A stretch of DNA of 64,000 bases from contig NC_090290.1 of NCBI RefSeq assembly GCF_037392515.1, positions 26,495,753 through 26,559,752 on the forward strand, given 5' to 3'. This document shows, one piece after another, positions 53,560-64,000 of the stretch (positions are counted from its first letter, which is position 1; the number at the start of each line of letters is the position of its first letter). The stretch comes from Haliotis asinina. Lineage: Eukaryota; Mollusca; Gastropoda; Lepetellida; Haliotidae. The notes beneath the pieces were generated by a model that ran no database searches, was not told where the DNA came from, and saw only the letters and a program-made list of their open reading frames with translations. The translations under genes were made by a program, and so were the position numbers.

Positions 53560-54430
53560 AGGGGGTGGACAATCTCAGGATAGTGTTCCTGATTCTTCAA
53601 CAAGTTCAAACGCGTCATTTTCCGTTTCAACCTTATCGTCAGACGGGGATCGTTGAAATGAGGACCGGTAGGGCAAGATTCCCTAAAACCCTCCCGAGAC
53701 AAGACAACTTCCTCAGAAGTAGACCTCCGGGTAGTCGATTTGTCACAAGATTTGGAGATTCTTGAAGAGCCACAGGAACACGTATTTTGAACGCTACCCT
53801 ACGGAACAGGCACCGTAGCAGACGCCTATTCAAAGGCGTGACGACAGCATGTAGCTTGAGATGTCTTCGTTATCAGTATTCTCAGCAACGTCACAGTTGG
53901 GTGAACTTACGTTAGTGATTCACTGATGGACGATTGTGTGTGTGTGGCGACGCCGAGGAGAGCATTATTAGAGACCAGTGGTACAGGATTCTTATGGAGG
54001 CGGCTTTATCATAGTCTAGGGAGGAACTTCTTCCAAGAGGAGGACTGATTTCATTCTTGTACGGGGTACTTTGACAGAACTGCGGTACATGGATGTCTTA
54101 CGGCAACACGTGGTTCCAATGGCTCACTGGGCAGGTGGCAACTTTGGTTTTCAGAACTCGTGTTGCCGTGAACTTCATGCAACAACAACTTCCAACAAGG
54201 TGTTACAACTTCACTCTGCTCGGCAAAATCACCAGGTCTATTCCTTCTCGAACATCTGTGGGATGTGTTAGGCTGTCCAGCAAATCTTGATGCGCTAGGT
54301 AGAATACTACATTAAGAGTGGCACCTGATTCCAAGGGCGACATTTCGGCGGTTGGTGTTCAGCATGCCAGCAAGGTGTCCTGCGTCTATTGCTGCTCATA
54401 GTGGTCACAGTCGTTATTAAGTATATCTGA
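53560..54430 (+). mobile_element. Decayed Tc1-like DNA transposon
   Basis: Plus-strand blocks in Tc1 order: a CVWRRRGEHY segment near 53940, a GGGFIIV-GGTSSKRRTDFIL segment, then LRQHVVPMAHWAGGNFGFQ near 54090. An HATTTSNKVLQLHSA remnant follows, and last ATFRRLVFSMPARCPASIAA with HSGHSRY at about 54335-54415, matching the usual transposase C-terminus. Frames shift and stops occur. The catalytic QDN and PDLNPIE motifs are too altered to read. Terminal repeats were not found. Confidence 0.75.
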
Positions 54431-55029
54431 CATGTGTTCCTAGTATATGAATACCATGACCGATACACTTTTGCATTGTGTAAATCTGCACTCGTGAAGC
54501 ATAACCCAGTTATGACGAGTGCTAATCGCAAAATATGTCCATAGCATCACATTCGTGATCGTAAGAGACAATCAAATTGGACAACATGTTTGCCCGGTTA
54601 TTGGAGACCGTTCATAAGAAATCGTGCCTATTAACCCATGTTGACAGGTGATAGAATAACACGAATCAGATGATTCGTGCGAGCGATTTTTTGCTTTATT
54701 TGTAGGGGCGCTATAAAAAAAGATTCACCTTCTTCGGCGATTGATATAATCGGGCCCATACTAGCACCCGTCTAGGTGAAGTCAGGTTCGCAGTGGTGTA
54801 TTGGTCAAAGGAATGCTATTTCTGGAACCAGTGCCCTCAACCAGAATCCCCACTCCACACCGGGCCCAACCTACGGCCAACAGGCTGCCCAATTCGGTCG
54901 CTTCAAAACATTTCGGTACAGATACCCACCCTGCCATTGATTTATCAGTTACAGATTCAGTACTAATTCACATATTCGTAAACCAAGGCAGGGAGCCACG
55001 GAAGAAGACTGAGCACTGTTTACGTGACT
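54431..55029. other. No gene recognised
   Basis: The stretch at 54780-54880 has words of a tRNA-derived SINE (CCCCACTCCACACCGGGCCC) but is too decayed to call. The remainder is unremarkable. Confidence 0.35.
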
Positions 55030-56274
55030 AAAGTGAACAACGGTAAGTGCTAAAGCTAGGGAAACATTCAATCAAAACAAACTCCTTCGCAAACTCAGGT
55101 TTCGAAACTAAATGCACTGACGCCTGTGTCAAAGGTATGGAACATGATTCAGAAAATTAAAGCTAAGGATCTAAATTAAGCATCAGCCATCTTAAAAATG
55201 GGGCTTAACTATCAACTAATAAAACAAAAGTCTGATAATGGGGAAGATTATAACGAGATAAAATTGCACTTGGGCAAGCTCATGATATGGCAACAGGAGC
55301 TGATAATATACATTATGAACTTTGGGAGCGCTTGCCAGAATCCCTTTTAACTATTTTGATGATCATTCGACGTCCAGGAAGTTTCCTGCATCGTTGTTTT
55401 TCATTTATTTTTTCAAATTCAGAGTGGTGTATGGATCAAACTACCCTCCTTCACATATATGGATCATTGGTCCGATTAAAACTTGATTACGGTTCCATCG
55501 TATAATGGTGGAGCTTGAAAAGCAGCCTGAAACTACTTGACTCTGTCGAAGGTTTAACACTTTGTCTTGGATATTCCAGAACCTCTCCTAGTGACAAGCT
55601 CCACGTCAGTGCCGATGGGCCATCCTTGAAAACACCGTTGTATTTATTGCACAATGAACACCAAAGTATTTTGACAATATATGCTTACAATTGCGTTTTT
55701 ATTTTTCTTTATGAGGACTTGTACAATACAGCGTTCAGCTAGAAACTATATCTCCTTCTCGCCCTCTTTTCTTCTCCTCCTTGGCAATTGGTGAGGCCAC
55801 CAGTCGACCTAATGTTAGTGGCATTTAGACAATCAGAAACTAATGAATTACAGTATAAACAAGAATTTAGTCAATTAAGAAATAAATATGACACATAAAA
55901 ATCCATATTTACCAAAGGATCCAAGGATCCAGAACAATATCTTGTCGATTACTAAATGACAGTTCAATGTTCACAGCAGATGGAAAAGCCATATTAACAG
56001 CCTTAAATATATGTTAATAATACCACTAAATATCAGCAATATATTATCTTTCAGACTCTCTTACATGCAATTCAGGCTATTAAAAATCACGCTTGTAAAC
56101 ATCCATTCTTAATTGAAATTATTGAATTATAATGATCTTGCTACTGGCCAATGCAGCATCACCCTTTGTTAGTTACTCAGCCACGCTGACATTTCTGGTA
56201 ACACATTTTCCTGTTAACAACACTCAAAAAATATGTGACACCACTTCTGATTCCATACTCTGATTACAATGCTA
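55030..56274 (+). mobile_element. RNase-H-bearing LINE (I/Jockey group), left part
   Basis: Blocks in order: VSKVWNMIQKIKAKDLN (linker before the reverse transcriptase) and AHDMATGADNIHYELWERLP (start of the reverse transcriptase). After an apparent deletion of the palm, MDQTTLLHIYGSLVRLKLDY and LKLLDSVEGLTLCLG (thumb). Then an RNase H remnant, SSMFTADGKAILTALN near 55965, and DLATGQCSITL with a trailing segment near 56150. Frames are broken. The element is interrupted at 56274 by a mariner and resumes at 57572. Confidence 0.8.
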
Positions 56275-57571
56275 CGAGGGTTGGCTGAAAAGTTCTAAGC
56301 CTCACTGTGAAAAAAAGTTACAAAGTCCACGTTTGTAATTTATTTTTCTACATAGTTCCCTTCCAAGTTCACACACTTTTGCCAGCGATGCTGCAAGGCC
56401 CGAATCCCGGTCAGGAAGAAATCTTCTTCAGCTACCCTAAAAAATCAGTCACAGCGGAAATGACGTCATCATTACTTGCAAAATGGCGACCGGCGAGTTC
56501 CTTTTTCATTTTGGGGAACAGGTGGAAGTCAGAAGGAGCCAAATCAGGTGAATAAGGAAGATGGTCAATGAGTCCAAAGCCACAATCGCGGATTGTTGAC
56601 ATGGCCACCACCGATTTGTGAACAGGCGCATTGTCTTGGTGGAAGAGGACACCTTTAGCGATCATCCCTCGTCGTTTGGCTTTGGTTGCTTCTCGCAACT
56701 GGTTCAGTAGATCAGCATAGTATCTGCCGTTGATAGTTTGACCTTTTTCAAGATAATCAATGAGCAGAATACCTCTGGAATCCCAAAAGACTGATGCCAT
56801 CACCTTTCCAGCTGAAGGAACAGACTTGGCTTTCTTCGGAGCTGGTGAATCAGGATGCTTCCACTGTTTTGACTGTAGTTTTGTTTCTGGTTGAAAGTGA
56901 TGTATCCAGGTCTCATCCATGGTTACAAATCGTGCCACAAAATCATCGGGATCTGCTTCAAAACGACGCAAATTGTCAAGGGACGTCTGGAACCTGTCAC
57001 GTTTCTGTTCTGCTGTCAAGAGCTTTGGCACCGATCTTGCAGAAACTTTCGTCATTCCTAATTCGTTGGTGATAATAATTATGCTCAACCCTCTCATGAG
57101 AGATGCCCACTACACTAGCAATATGTCGAGTAGTCAATCGTCGATCATCCATCAACATATCGAGCACTCGCGTGATGTTTTCTGGAGTGGTTGCTGTTGA
57201 AGGCCTTCCTGAGCGTGGGTCATCATCATGGCTTTGTCTGCCACGTTTAAATTCTGCAGCCCACTTCTTTACTGTGGAAAATGAAGGAGCATCATCCCCT
57301 AGAGTGGAGACCATGTCAGCATGTATCTGTGTTGGGGACATCCCTTTCTTTTGCAAGTACTTGATGACTGCCCTGTATTCAGTTTTGTCCATTTCTGATG
57401 ATTTCAGAGGGTAGGTTTACCAAAAGAGCTGTAGTTGAGATAAAACTATTAGTACGTTTGTAGTTCTTGTGTCTATGAGTTACTAAATGATTGTCCTCAT
57501 TGGTGGCAAACACCTGTCTCTACCTGGTGGGGAAAAAACACTCAGACTGAGAACTTTTCAGCCAACCCTCG
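56275..57571 (-). mobile_element. mariner transposon inserted in the LINE
   Basis: The 1297-bp element has terminal inverted repeats beginning CGAGGGTTGGCTGAAAAGTT CT, identical over 22 bp at both ends and similar for about 8 more. TA dinucleotides flank it at 56273-56274 and 57572-57573. Length, repeats and target duplication are those of a complete mariner. LINE sequence continues on both sides in the same orientation, so the insertion post-dates the LINE. Confidence 0.96.
56340..57392 (-). pseudogene. mariner transposase, near full length, two frame breaks
   Basis: The start at 57392 reads MDKTEYRAVIKYLQKKGMSP, with an N-terminal helix-turn-helix (TVKKWAAEFKRGR) and GRPSTA hook. The catalytic core has TMDETWIHH, LFHQDNAPVHKS and YSPDLAPSDFHLFP. 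There are 34 residues between the second and third Asp (DD34D), as in mariner. The expected C-terminus, HRWQKCVNLEGNYVEK, ends in TAA at 56342-56340. The frame changes near 57080, where a few extra bases follow the codon for HERVEH, and near 56440. Full length would be about 345-350 residues, as usual. All catalytic Asp residues remain, so this is a young but inactive copy. Confidence 0.93.
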
Positions 57572-58220
57572 TATCATTAGAACTTACATCAGTGAACTGA
57601 TGCAGAAGAAGTGGGACACCCAGGAGTGTATCAATAAACTATCGGCTACACCTACTTGGTTTGTCAGTCCAGATTTGAAGAGGTCATAATGCAACGGTGT
57701 CAGAAGTTTTACTCACGATTACCCACTGAAAGTTGAGGATCCTTCATTTTGCATCCCTTGTGATGAAAGAATCACAGACAAGCATGTTCTGCTTGACTGT
57801 GTTGATATTGAATTGTAAAACAATTAGGGATCTTTTAGTAATGGTAACTATCATTTTATCACTGTTTTGTAAATAAGAAGCTGATCTAACTGACAAGTTT
57901 GAGTCAAATGTTATGCAGATAGATGTATTTTTATCAGTGGTAGTTTACGTCAGTAACTGAGATGGTTAATGAGGGTTAACGTATCGAAAACTAATTACCT
58001 GTCCCCCTGAGAGGGTACGTTAATCCCAAAACACTCGAAGTCAATTTAATCTCTCTTCTCTTTTTAAGTTGTATACAATATGTGTCCTTTTAATATATGG
58101 CTTGATCTGTCTAAGATGCTAACAGCTGAAGGGGTGGTGTAAGTCCATGCAGGAAGCAAATGTACTGTGACCATGGTATCTTGAACGGTGATCTGCCTTC
58201 AGTTGTTGGCAATCCATAGG
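57572..58220 (+). mobile_element. RNase-H-bearing LINE, right part and 3' end
   Basis: It continues after the mariner: LISELMQKKWDTQ-type residues (TSELISVN in the drifted frame), then KLSATPTWFVSPDLKRS. VEDPSFCIPCDERITDKHVL follows, the C-terminal Cys-containing motif of I/Jockey ORF2 proteins. A 3' UTR shared with 20570-20990 (GATCTGCCTTCAGTTGTTGG) closes it at about 58220. The poly-A or short-repeat end is not clear. Confidence 0.78.
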
Positions 58221-60407
58221 CTGATTTGGCATGTCTAAATTCATAACCGACACACCATCTAGTGCTCATCAGCACACGCACGCACACTGTTGCCCTGTGC
58301 AAATTATGACCTATTGTTGTCATAATTCTAACATGGCTGATGCGGTGTTTCGCTATGTATCATAACAGACACATTATTACACACTAACTGTTCAATACAT
58401 CTTCAATGTTGTTATACCTTGAGTAATAACATCGCGTGCTGTCTCAACTATGCATTTGCACTAGGTCACATGACCAAAGTAACGTGATCAAAACAAAATG
58501 GCGGCCGTGTACAATACATCTCGATGTTGATCTTCAACTGTGCTTTGCTGGGTTGAGTGTATTAGCAGTTATGAACAAAACTCAACGTTGGTTGAAGTCA
58601 TTTGGTCCCTTTTCTATACCCTCTTGTATATATTTTTGAAAATTAAGTTGAATAGACTAATACTGACAGTCGTAAATGAAATGTGACCCTATTATGACGG
58701 CTTAATCATGGTAATGCACTCCACTCGTTCTGTAAGTTATTCTGAGATATCACATTTTGCTAATGTAGAGTGAGTATGAAATAAACTACTAAACTATGTC
58801 CTGTGTAATAGCACATTTATAAAAAATCGTAAATGGTGTTGATTTCTAACTTTCTTTTGCACATCAGATACTAAACCATTCACTCGTTTCATACATATGT
58901 CATTACACGAGACATCGTTTAGTATACTCGAATACTGCGAATAAAATGGCAGGGACACTTACTTTTGTCATATACATGTCATGACAGGCTAACGTTTTTC
59001 TGGTGCATATCATCACACGCTGTTGTCTGTCGACACATTAGGTTAACATACCGTGTATGCTGTGTGCATTGCGACAGTCACATAACTGACTACTGTCTAC
59101 TCGTGACCTACCGACAGCCTTATGCAAGCATTATTCACAAGTAGTGGTAGTGGACCTGATTCACGATAACAGATGTCACTTACGTTATGGAGTGTGGATT
59201 AACTGTGACAGAGATCACAAAAGTGTTCCTCAGATGGGCAAACAGTCAGCTTTCACTTATGAAAGTAAATTTCACTGATGCAGGAAGTATGAGTGTCCAT
59301 ATCATACCGCAGTCTTTACACGTACAGTTCATTAAACAGTCAGGTCAGTCGTGTGTATTTGTCGCCATGAATGTAAGCCACTGTCGATAAAGGCTTACAT
59401 TAAGGTTAATGTGCATCAGAAAGTGGAAGAGGAGGAATGATGGTGCACGTTTACAAGTAGACGCTGTTGTGAAGGAAAGGAGGTGAGTTAATAACAGTTT
59501 GAATGGCGTTTGCAACCTGATGTGGTACTGACCCAGTTTCACTCAAGTCTGTGCATCTGCCCAGTTATCGGCCAACATCTTTGATGCCGAGGCGGTATTC
59601 ACTTACTCTCAAATAATGGTGTTTAGCTAGCGTGTCTTGGTGTTCCTATCACTGTGCATTCAAACAGTAGTGTTCAAACACTCGCCTCTGACCGTCAGAG
59701 TTAAAGCTTATGTAGAAACGTTTCACTCAAGGGCATCTAAATTACACCGTAAACGTGCAGAGGCTGGTGTGTGTTAGTATTGGTCATACTCTCTGATGCA
59801 GGTTTACTCAAATATTTGTTAATCTCACAAATAAAGAAAGAATGAGGATAGGGTTGATTTCAGCAACCACGCTAAAGTTACATGTTACAAGTTACACGAG
59901 TCGTGTTATACATTGCAATACAGAATAAAACGTAAAATCTTGAAGGCCATCTAAACCTACAGACCTGTGAGACGAGATTGATTCCAGGTCCTTTTACGAC
60001 GCGTCTTACCTCCCTATCAAGTGGGGATTGGACACCTGAATATCCGAATCCTTCAGTTCTCAACGTTGTTCAATATTCAAGAACAGGCTATTGTACAAGC
60101 ATACTGTAGTGACTGTTGACAGTTTTCATTGCAACCTTAAAACTCCATGTTTGCGATAGAATTAGTTGTTTATTGATCATGATATTGTGTCAGGATGTAA
60201 TGACTTTCCGAGTTATCCTGTGCGTTTCATTTGGAAATCATCTTATAAAATATTCAACATTTGTGGATGTTCACTAATTTCCCAATAAATCACCTCTTGA
60301 CATTATATTATACCACAGCTAATGTTTGAACTACCCCGAACGGTCTTCAATAAAGGACAAGTTTCGCTAATTTGCAAATGTTTTGACGTATTTTTTGTTA
60401 TTTTCAG
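58221..60407. other. Upstream region of the permease gene; no coding exon seen
   Basis: AT-rich, with scattered decayed repeats (TATCATAACAGACAC words). The 5' noncoding exon or exons and promoter of the permease gene should lie here or further upstream, but I cannot place them. Confidence 0.4.
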
Positions 60408-62060
60408 GTATTCCCAACTTCGGGTGTAGCTAGAAGATAGAGACCATGGATCTCGCGACTATAGACTGCAATGCATTTAACAGTAACACGTTGAATGAAT
60501 CTCTACCCCAGCTGGACTACTCTCTAAACGACACATACAAAGTTGTGGCAGGGTTGCTTGTGTTTCTACTCATCCTGCCTTTTGTTCTTTTCGAGTTCAG
60601 CTGTTTCCCAATTGGTGCCAGCTCCGCCATCCTCCTGGGGGCTGTGCTCATGGTGGCGGCCACCGTCCTGTCCCAGAGCGACTTCTATGACATTATAGGA
60701 GAAGATGGCAACATGCGGACAATATTTCTTCTCCTTGGTATGATGATTATATCCCAGTACTTTGAAAGAGAACATATCTTTCAAAATTTGATTAATAAGG
60801 TGTTGAAGAACAATATATCCTTCCCCAGCTATTTATTGAGAGTTACGATGTTGTCCTTCTTTGTGGCTGCCTTGTTTACTAACGACGCTGCATGTGTCAT
60901 ACTGACACCGTTGATTCTAAAGCACTGGTGTTCACAAGAAAGATCAAGTGTTGAGCTGGAAACCCTTTTACTATCCATTTCAACATCAGCAAACATTGGA
61001 AGTGTCATTACCATATTTGGTAATCCTCAGATGGCACTCATTGCATCAACAACCGAGGAGACTGTATTCCTTAAAAGTCAGCTTGATCTCCAGCGCAGTG
61101 TGACGTACCTCGGTATACCAGCCGTCATGGGGTACCTCCTCAACCTTGCCTTCCTGACTGTACACTCCAGGCTGAATGCTACTGGCTGCTGTAAGCAGCA
61201 GGCCACTGTAACAGAAGAGATAGATGGTGTGGTGCCATCAAATAAACATGAACAGGGTCGTAGCCGCATCTTCTTTTGGCTGCCACCATTGTTTCTGGTC
61301 ATCATGCTGGTGCTTTTGTTTGTTAAGACAGACGAAATCCGTTTTGACATAGGTTTGTATGATTTTCCTTCACAAGCTGGTATACGCTCGAGAGTAGAGT
61401 TATAAAACACGAATAAAGGCATTAATCACTAGATATGATGCATGAATGAGGCATTGTCATCAGGTTGTAATTGATCGGTGTCTTAACATTGTTAAATGAC
61501 ATATAATCCTTTTCCTTTTGTGTTCAGGTATTCTTCCAATGGCGGCATCTGCGTTAATAATAGCAGCAGACGTTGCACTGAATAAGACCAACCCCAGCCA
61601 CCTCATCATGAAAGTAGACTGGAACGTCATCCTCATGTTCTTCGGTATTTTCGTATGGCTGGGTGGGGTAAACGCCACGCGAGTACCACGCTACTTATGG
61701 AAGGCTATAGGCTTAGCTGGTCGGCCTATCAATGATGCCAAGAGTATTACAGTATTTGCGGCGTTTGTAATCTTTGGGTCAAATATTTTCAGCAACGTTC
61801 CCTTAACGATTATCGTTTTGGAACAGTTGCAACCGTGTGCCAATCAACTGGATCTTGTATTATACCTTGCGTGGTGCTCTACCATCGCTGGGAACCTCAC
61901 TCTCTTCGGCAGCGTGGCAAACATAATCGTGGCACAGAAAGCGAAACAGACCCTGAATATTCCTCTTACGTTCGTAGCGTTCTTCAAATACGGCTTCCTT
62001 ACGACTCTTATTATTACTGTACAAGGCATATTTGTCATCTATGGACTGTTACAGATATAA
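60408..62060 (+). CDS. ArsB/SLC13-type anion permease (Lsi2-like), complete
   Basis: Coding exons 60446-61352 and 61528-62060 join in phase at a Gly codon (479 residues). An acceptor at 60407 shows that the 5' UTR is also spliced, and the ATG has a good context (GACCATGG). The protein is a multi-span membrane transporter of the ion-transporter superfamily (CitM/ArsB/NhaD fold). The N-terminus (1-30) has NES and NDT glycosylation-type sites, and hydrophobic segments follow from about residue 33. Two pseudo-symmetric halves are visible: FTNDAACVILTP (144-155) with SANIGSVITIFGNPQMALIA (181-200), and SNVPLTIIV (391-399) with STIAGNLTLFGSVANIIVAQ (420-439). Relatives include ArsB arsenite pumps, plant Lsi2 silicon effluxers and mammalian OCA2. 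Substrate cannot be read from the sequence; Lsi2-like is the closest guess. No AAA subunit is expected in an animal. Confidence 0.92.
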
Positions 62061-62514
62061 CAGTGGACTGTTTCAGCAAGTGTGTACTCATGCCCACAAT
62101 GTGATTAAGGGGAGTAATGAGTAGGGAGAACTGAGACTGAAGAGCAGAATAATGTATGGAGAGAGATCATTCAATATGGGAAGGAAATGTGTTCCTTTAA
62201 ATGCTTGTTACCACATTCTTCTTCAGAAATCATGGCAAATACAAGGAAAGTTGAATACTTCACATCAAAGAAAGGAGGAAAGCACTTCTTCATACACACT
62301 CAACAACAGACAACAGTCCTGCGACTTCTGGAAGTGTGTCCAAGGTGGCTGCTTTGGCAAGTGTATAACAGTCGGACTGTTTGTTCGGAATCAGTCCCCA
62401 CACAGCCATTCACAGGAAGATCAGGTAGATTGCTACTTCTCTCCGGGTACAGGCTGAGACGACGCCAGTATAAGTCAGTTAAGATGAGTGAATTTTCAGA
62501 CTTGACCGAGGTGA

Positions 62515-62568
62515 AGCACAACTGGAATATTGTTGAGTGTGGCGTAAAACTAAACCCGCTCACTCACT
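62515..62568 (+). repeat. SINE tail fragment in the 3' UTR region
   Basis: GCACAACTGGAATATTGTTG followed by AGTGTGGCGTAAAACTAAAC and CGCTCACTCACTC: the tail and core of the tRNA-derived SINE family in the same orientation as 17590-17755. It lies between the permease stop codon and the AATAAA at 62674. Confidence 0.8.
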
Positions 62569-62673
62569 CTGAGAAGTCATGTTATCGCGTTGGACATCGT
62601 GTAAGACTGATATCCCGTAGCTGAAACCGATGTACAGCTGGGTGCGTATTGCCTAGTTAGAACTTCATAATCG

Positions 62674-62679
62674 AATAAA
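62674..62679 (+). promoter_or_regulatory. Candidate polyadenylation signal of the permease gene
   Basis: Canonical AATAAA 614 bp after the stop codon. No earlier AATAAA was seen in the 3' flank, so it is the best candidate, without direct proof. Confidence 0.4.
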
Positions 62680-62941
62680 AGTACATACAGACATGTACAA
62701 CTGTACACCACAACCGCGCCTCATCAGAGTCAGAAGATCAGATTCGACTCCTACCAATGTATTACTTCCAGCACCAAAATACTAATAATTTTTGTGAATT
62801 ATGGCAGATTTGTAAACTTAATGTATTGAAGAAAATGAATGATCATTGAACTTCTATGAAAACAATTACTTTTATTATATTTATAGCATATTATATGTAT
62901 GTATAGCACCGTGAGTGAAATTCTGGAAATATAGGAACGTT

Positions 62942-62966
62942 TATCTATCTATCTATCTATCTATCT
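62942..62966. repeat. (TATC)n microsatellite
   Basis: Six perfect TATC units. Confidence 0.95.
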
Positions 62967-63513
62967 TCGTGTGTCCCCTTGATGCTGGTCTGTTGCCATT
63001 TATGTTCACATGCTTTTGAAATCAGCCTTAAAGCAATGAAAGTGCAGTTTGGTTGTGACGAAGAGTTGTCCAATATGCAAGACACAGCATCAGTGCCATC
63101 GTTCTCACGTGTGAAGTCCTGCCTCTGCCATCACAGAAGCAAGGTCCTACCAAACCTACCCACGTCTCCATCTGACCTTCAGCTAGAAGGAACATAGAGT
63201 CAAACAAAAGATGAATCAACATGAGTTCCTATTACTAGCTTGATCATGTACAGAAACAGGAGAAACAGAGAGGTGTAATATGTATTTACTTGTATATAGA
63301 CGTTTTGTGATTAACCCAAAGTTTGTCACTACCGACCACCATAGACTGTATACGTACAAAGCTTCCTACTACTTCGTATATTATTGGTAGGTGTAACAAT
63401 GGTATGTGTACAGCTCTGCTTATATCTGTGTACATATCTTTATATCTGTTTAGTACACAATACACCTGGGATAAAAGGTCGTCACCAACCCATGCTTTCC
63501 ACAAAAGACTACT
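62967..63513. other. No confident gene
   Basis: A plus-strand open stretch at 62979-63197 reads SRVKSCLCHHRSKVLPNLPT then SPSDLQLEGT and a stop. It looks like the decayed C-terminal end of a protein, perhaps of transposon origin, but I cannot name the family. Confidence 0.35.
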
Positions 63514-63710
63514 ATGCTTGTCGTGAGTGGCGACTGACGGGATCAGGTGGTCAGACTCGCTGACTTGGTTGAGACGTCATCGGTTCTCAATTGCTCAAAT
63601 CGATGCTCATGCTGTTGATCGCTGGATTGTCTGGTCCACACTCGATTATTTACAGACTGCCACAATATAGCTGGAACGTATGATGGCGTAAAATAAACTC
63701 ACTCACTCAC
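63514..63710 (+). repeat. SINE-related element (abalone-type repeat)
   Basis: Near-complete copy: ATGCTTGTCGTGAGTGGCGA, GACGGGATCAGGTGGTCAGA, GCTGTTGATCGCTGGATTGT, CTGGTCCACACTCGATTATT, TATAGCTGGAACGTATGATG, then GGCGTAAAATAAACTCACTC ACTCAC. It is the reverse complement of the repeat at 18574-18780, about 80-85% similar by eye. Confidence 0.87.
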
Positions 63711-64000
63711 AGTACACTCTGTTTGTTATCTTGCATATCACATTTGAACATTACTATGCTGCAGAACACATTAACTTGCCGTGTGTGTAAACGTGTCACG
63801 CAGACATTTTACATAATCAAAGGATGAGACATAAAAACCTTCCACTGTAATACCAATAAATAATCCAAGGTGGAAGGAGGTTTTCTGTGAACCTGCCCAA
63901 TCACTGCATGCTGCAGTGGCTCCAATAATGGAACTCCAGAGGGTGAAACAACTCTGCACCTAATCTTTATAGGTTTAGGAGAACGACATCCTAGGTCCAC
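63711..64000. other. No confident gene at the right edge
   Basis: A minus-strand frame covers the last 190 bp (CRVVSPSGVPLLEPLQHAVI in one frame, SSIIGATAACSDWAG in another). The family is not recognisable and the edge truncates it. Confidence 0.35.

Noticed and set aside
54780-54880. Second tRNA-derived SINE family
   Set aside because: Only a few words (CCCCACTCCACACCGGGCCC) are suggestive; head and tail are not recognisable.

Overview
This is a eukaryotic, intron-rich and repeat-rich window. It most likely comes from a marine gastropod and probably an abalone (Haliotis). Basis: spliced genes with GT-AG introns, about 60% AT background, many minisatellite arrays, and several copies of a tRNA-derived SINE whose tail (GTGAGTGAGT, a TTTTACGCCG core, CAGCAATATTCCAGC) I associate with Haliotis genomes. 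The species assignment is inference; the gene and repeat structures are read from the sequence.

Layout. 1-9300: composite minisatellites, a decayed Tc1-like transposon (about 3180-4000, minus) and a much better preserved Tc1-like transposon with terminal inverted repeats (7052-8343, minus). 9302-16788: the last eight coding exons of an EF-hand protein gene (plus), with two introns swollen by tandem arrays (75 bp x about 17; 64 bp x about 43). 17590-20990: SINE copies and a LINE 3' end. 21271-24103: the last five coding exons of a coiled-coil protein gene (minus). 24440-35010: a Tc1 fragment, a possible orphan EF-hand exon and five tandem arrays, ending in a 2.9-kb array of 42-bp units. 35758-40433: a complete five-coding-exon secernin gene (plus), with a palindromic MITE-like insertion in its first coding intron. 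42744-51000: a tetranucleotide microsatellite, a decayed SINE, a 213-bp triplication, and a LINE interrupted by a 3.35-kb array of another 42-bp unit, which is open for 1137 codons on the minus strand. 51190-52370: a decayed duplicate of the secernin intron 1-exon 2 region carrying its own MITE-like insertion. 53560-58220: another Tc1 fossil, then an RNase-H-bearing LINE carrying a nearly full-length mariner (56275-57571). 60408-62060: a complete two-coding-exon ArsB/SLC13-type (Lsi2-like) anion permease gene (plus), followed by more SINE copies.

The four host genes show no sign of working as a pathway: a calcium-binding protein, a coiled-coil protein, a secernin and a membrane transporter. 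The main interest lies in (i) the secernin, which has Ser where family members carry the N-terminal nucleophilic Cys, (ii) the secernin segmental duplication, whose two copies act as empty-site controls for each other's insertions, (iii) the 42-bp array inside a LINE with one long open frame, and (iv) an animal Lsi2/ArsB-like transporter. I found no CRISPR array, rRNA or functional tRNA gene, and nothing that I can call a new defence or mobile system.
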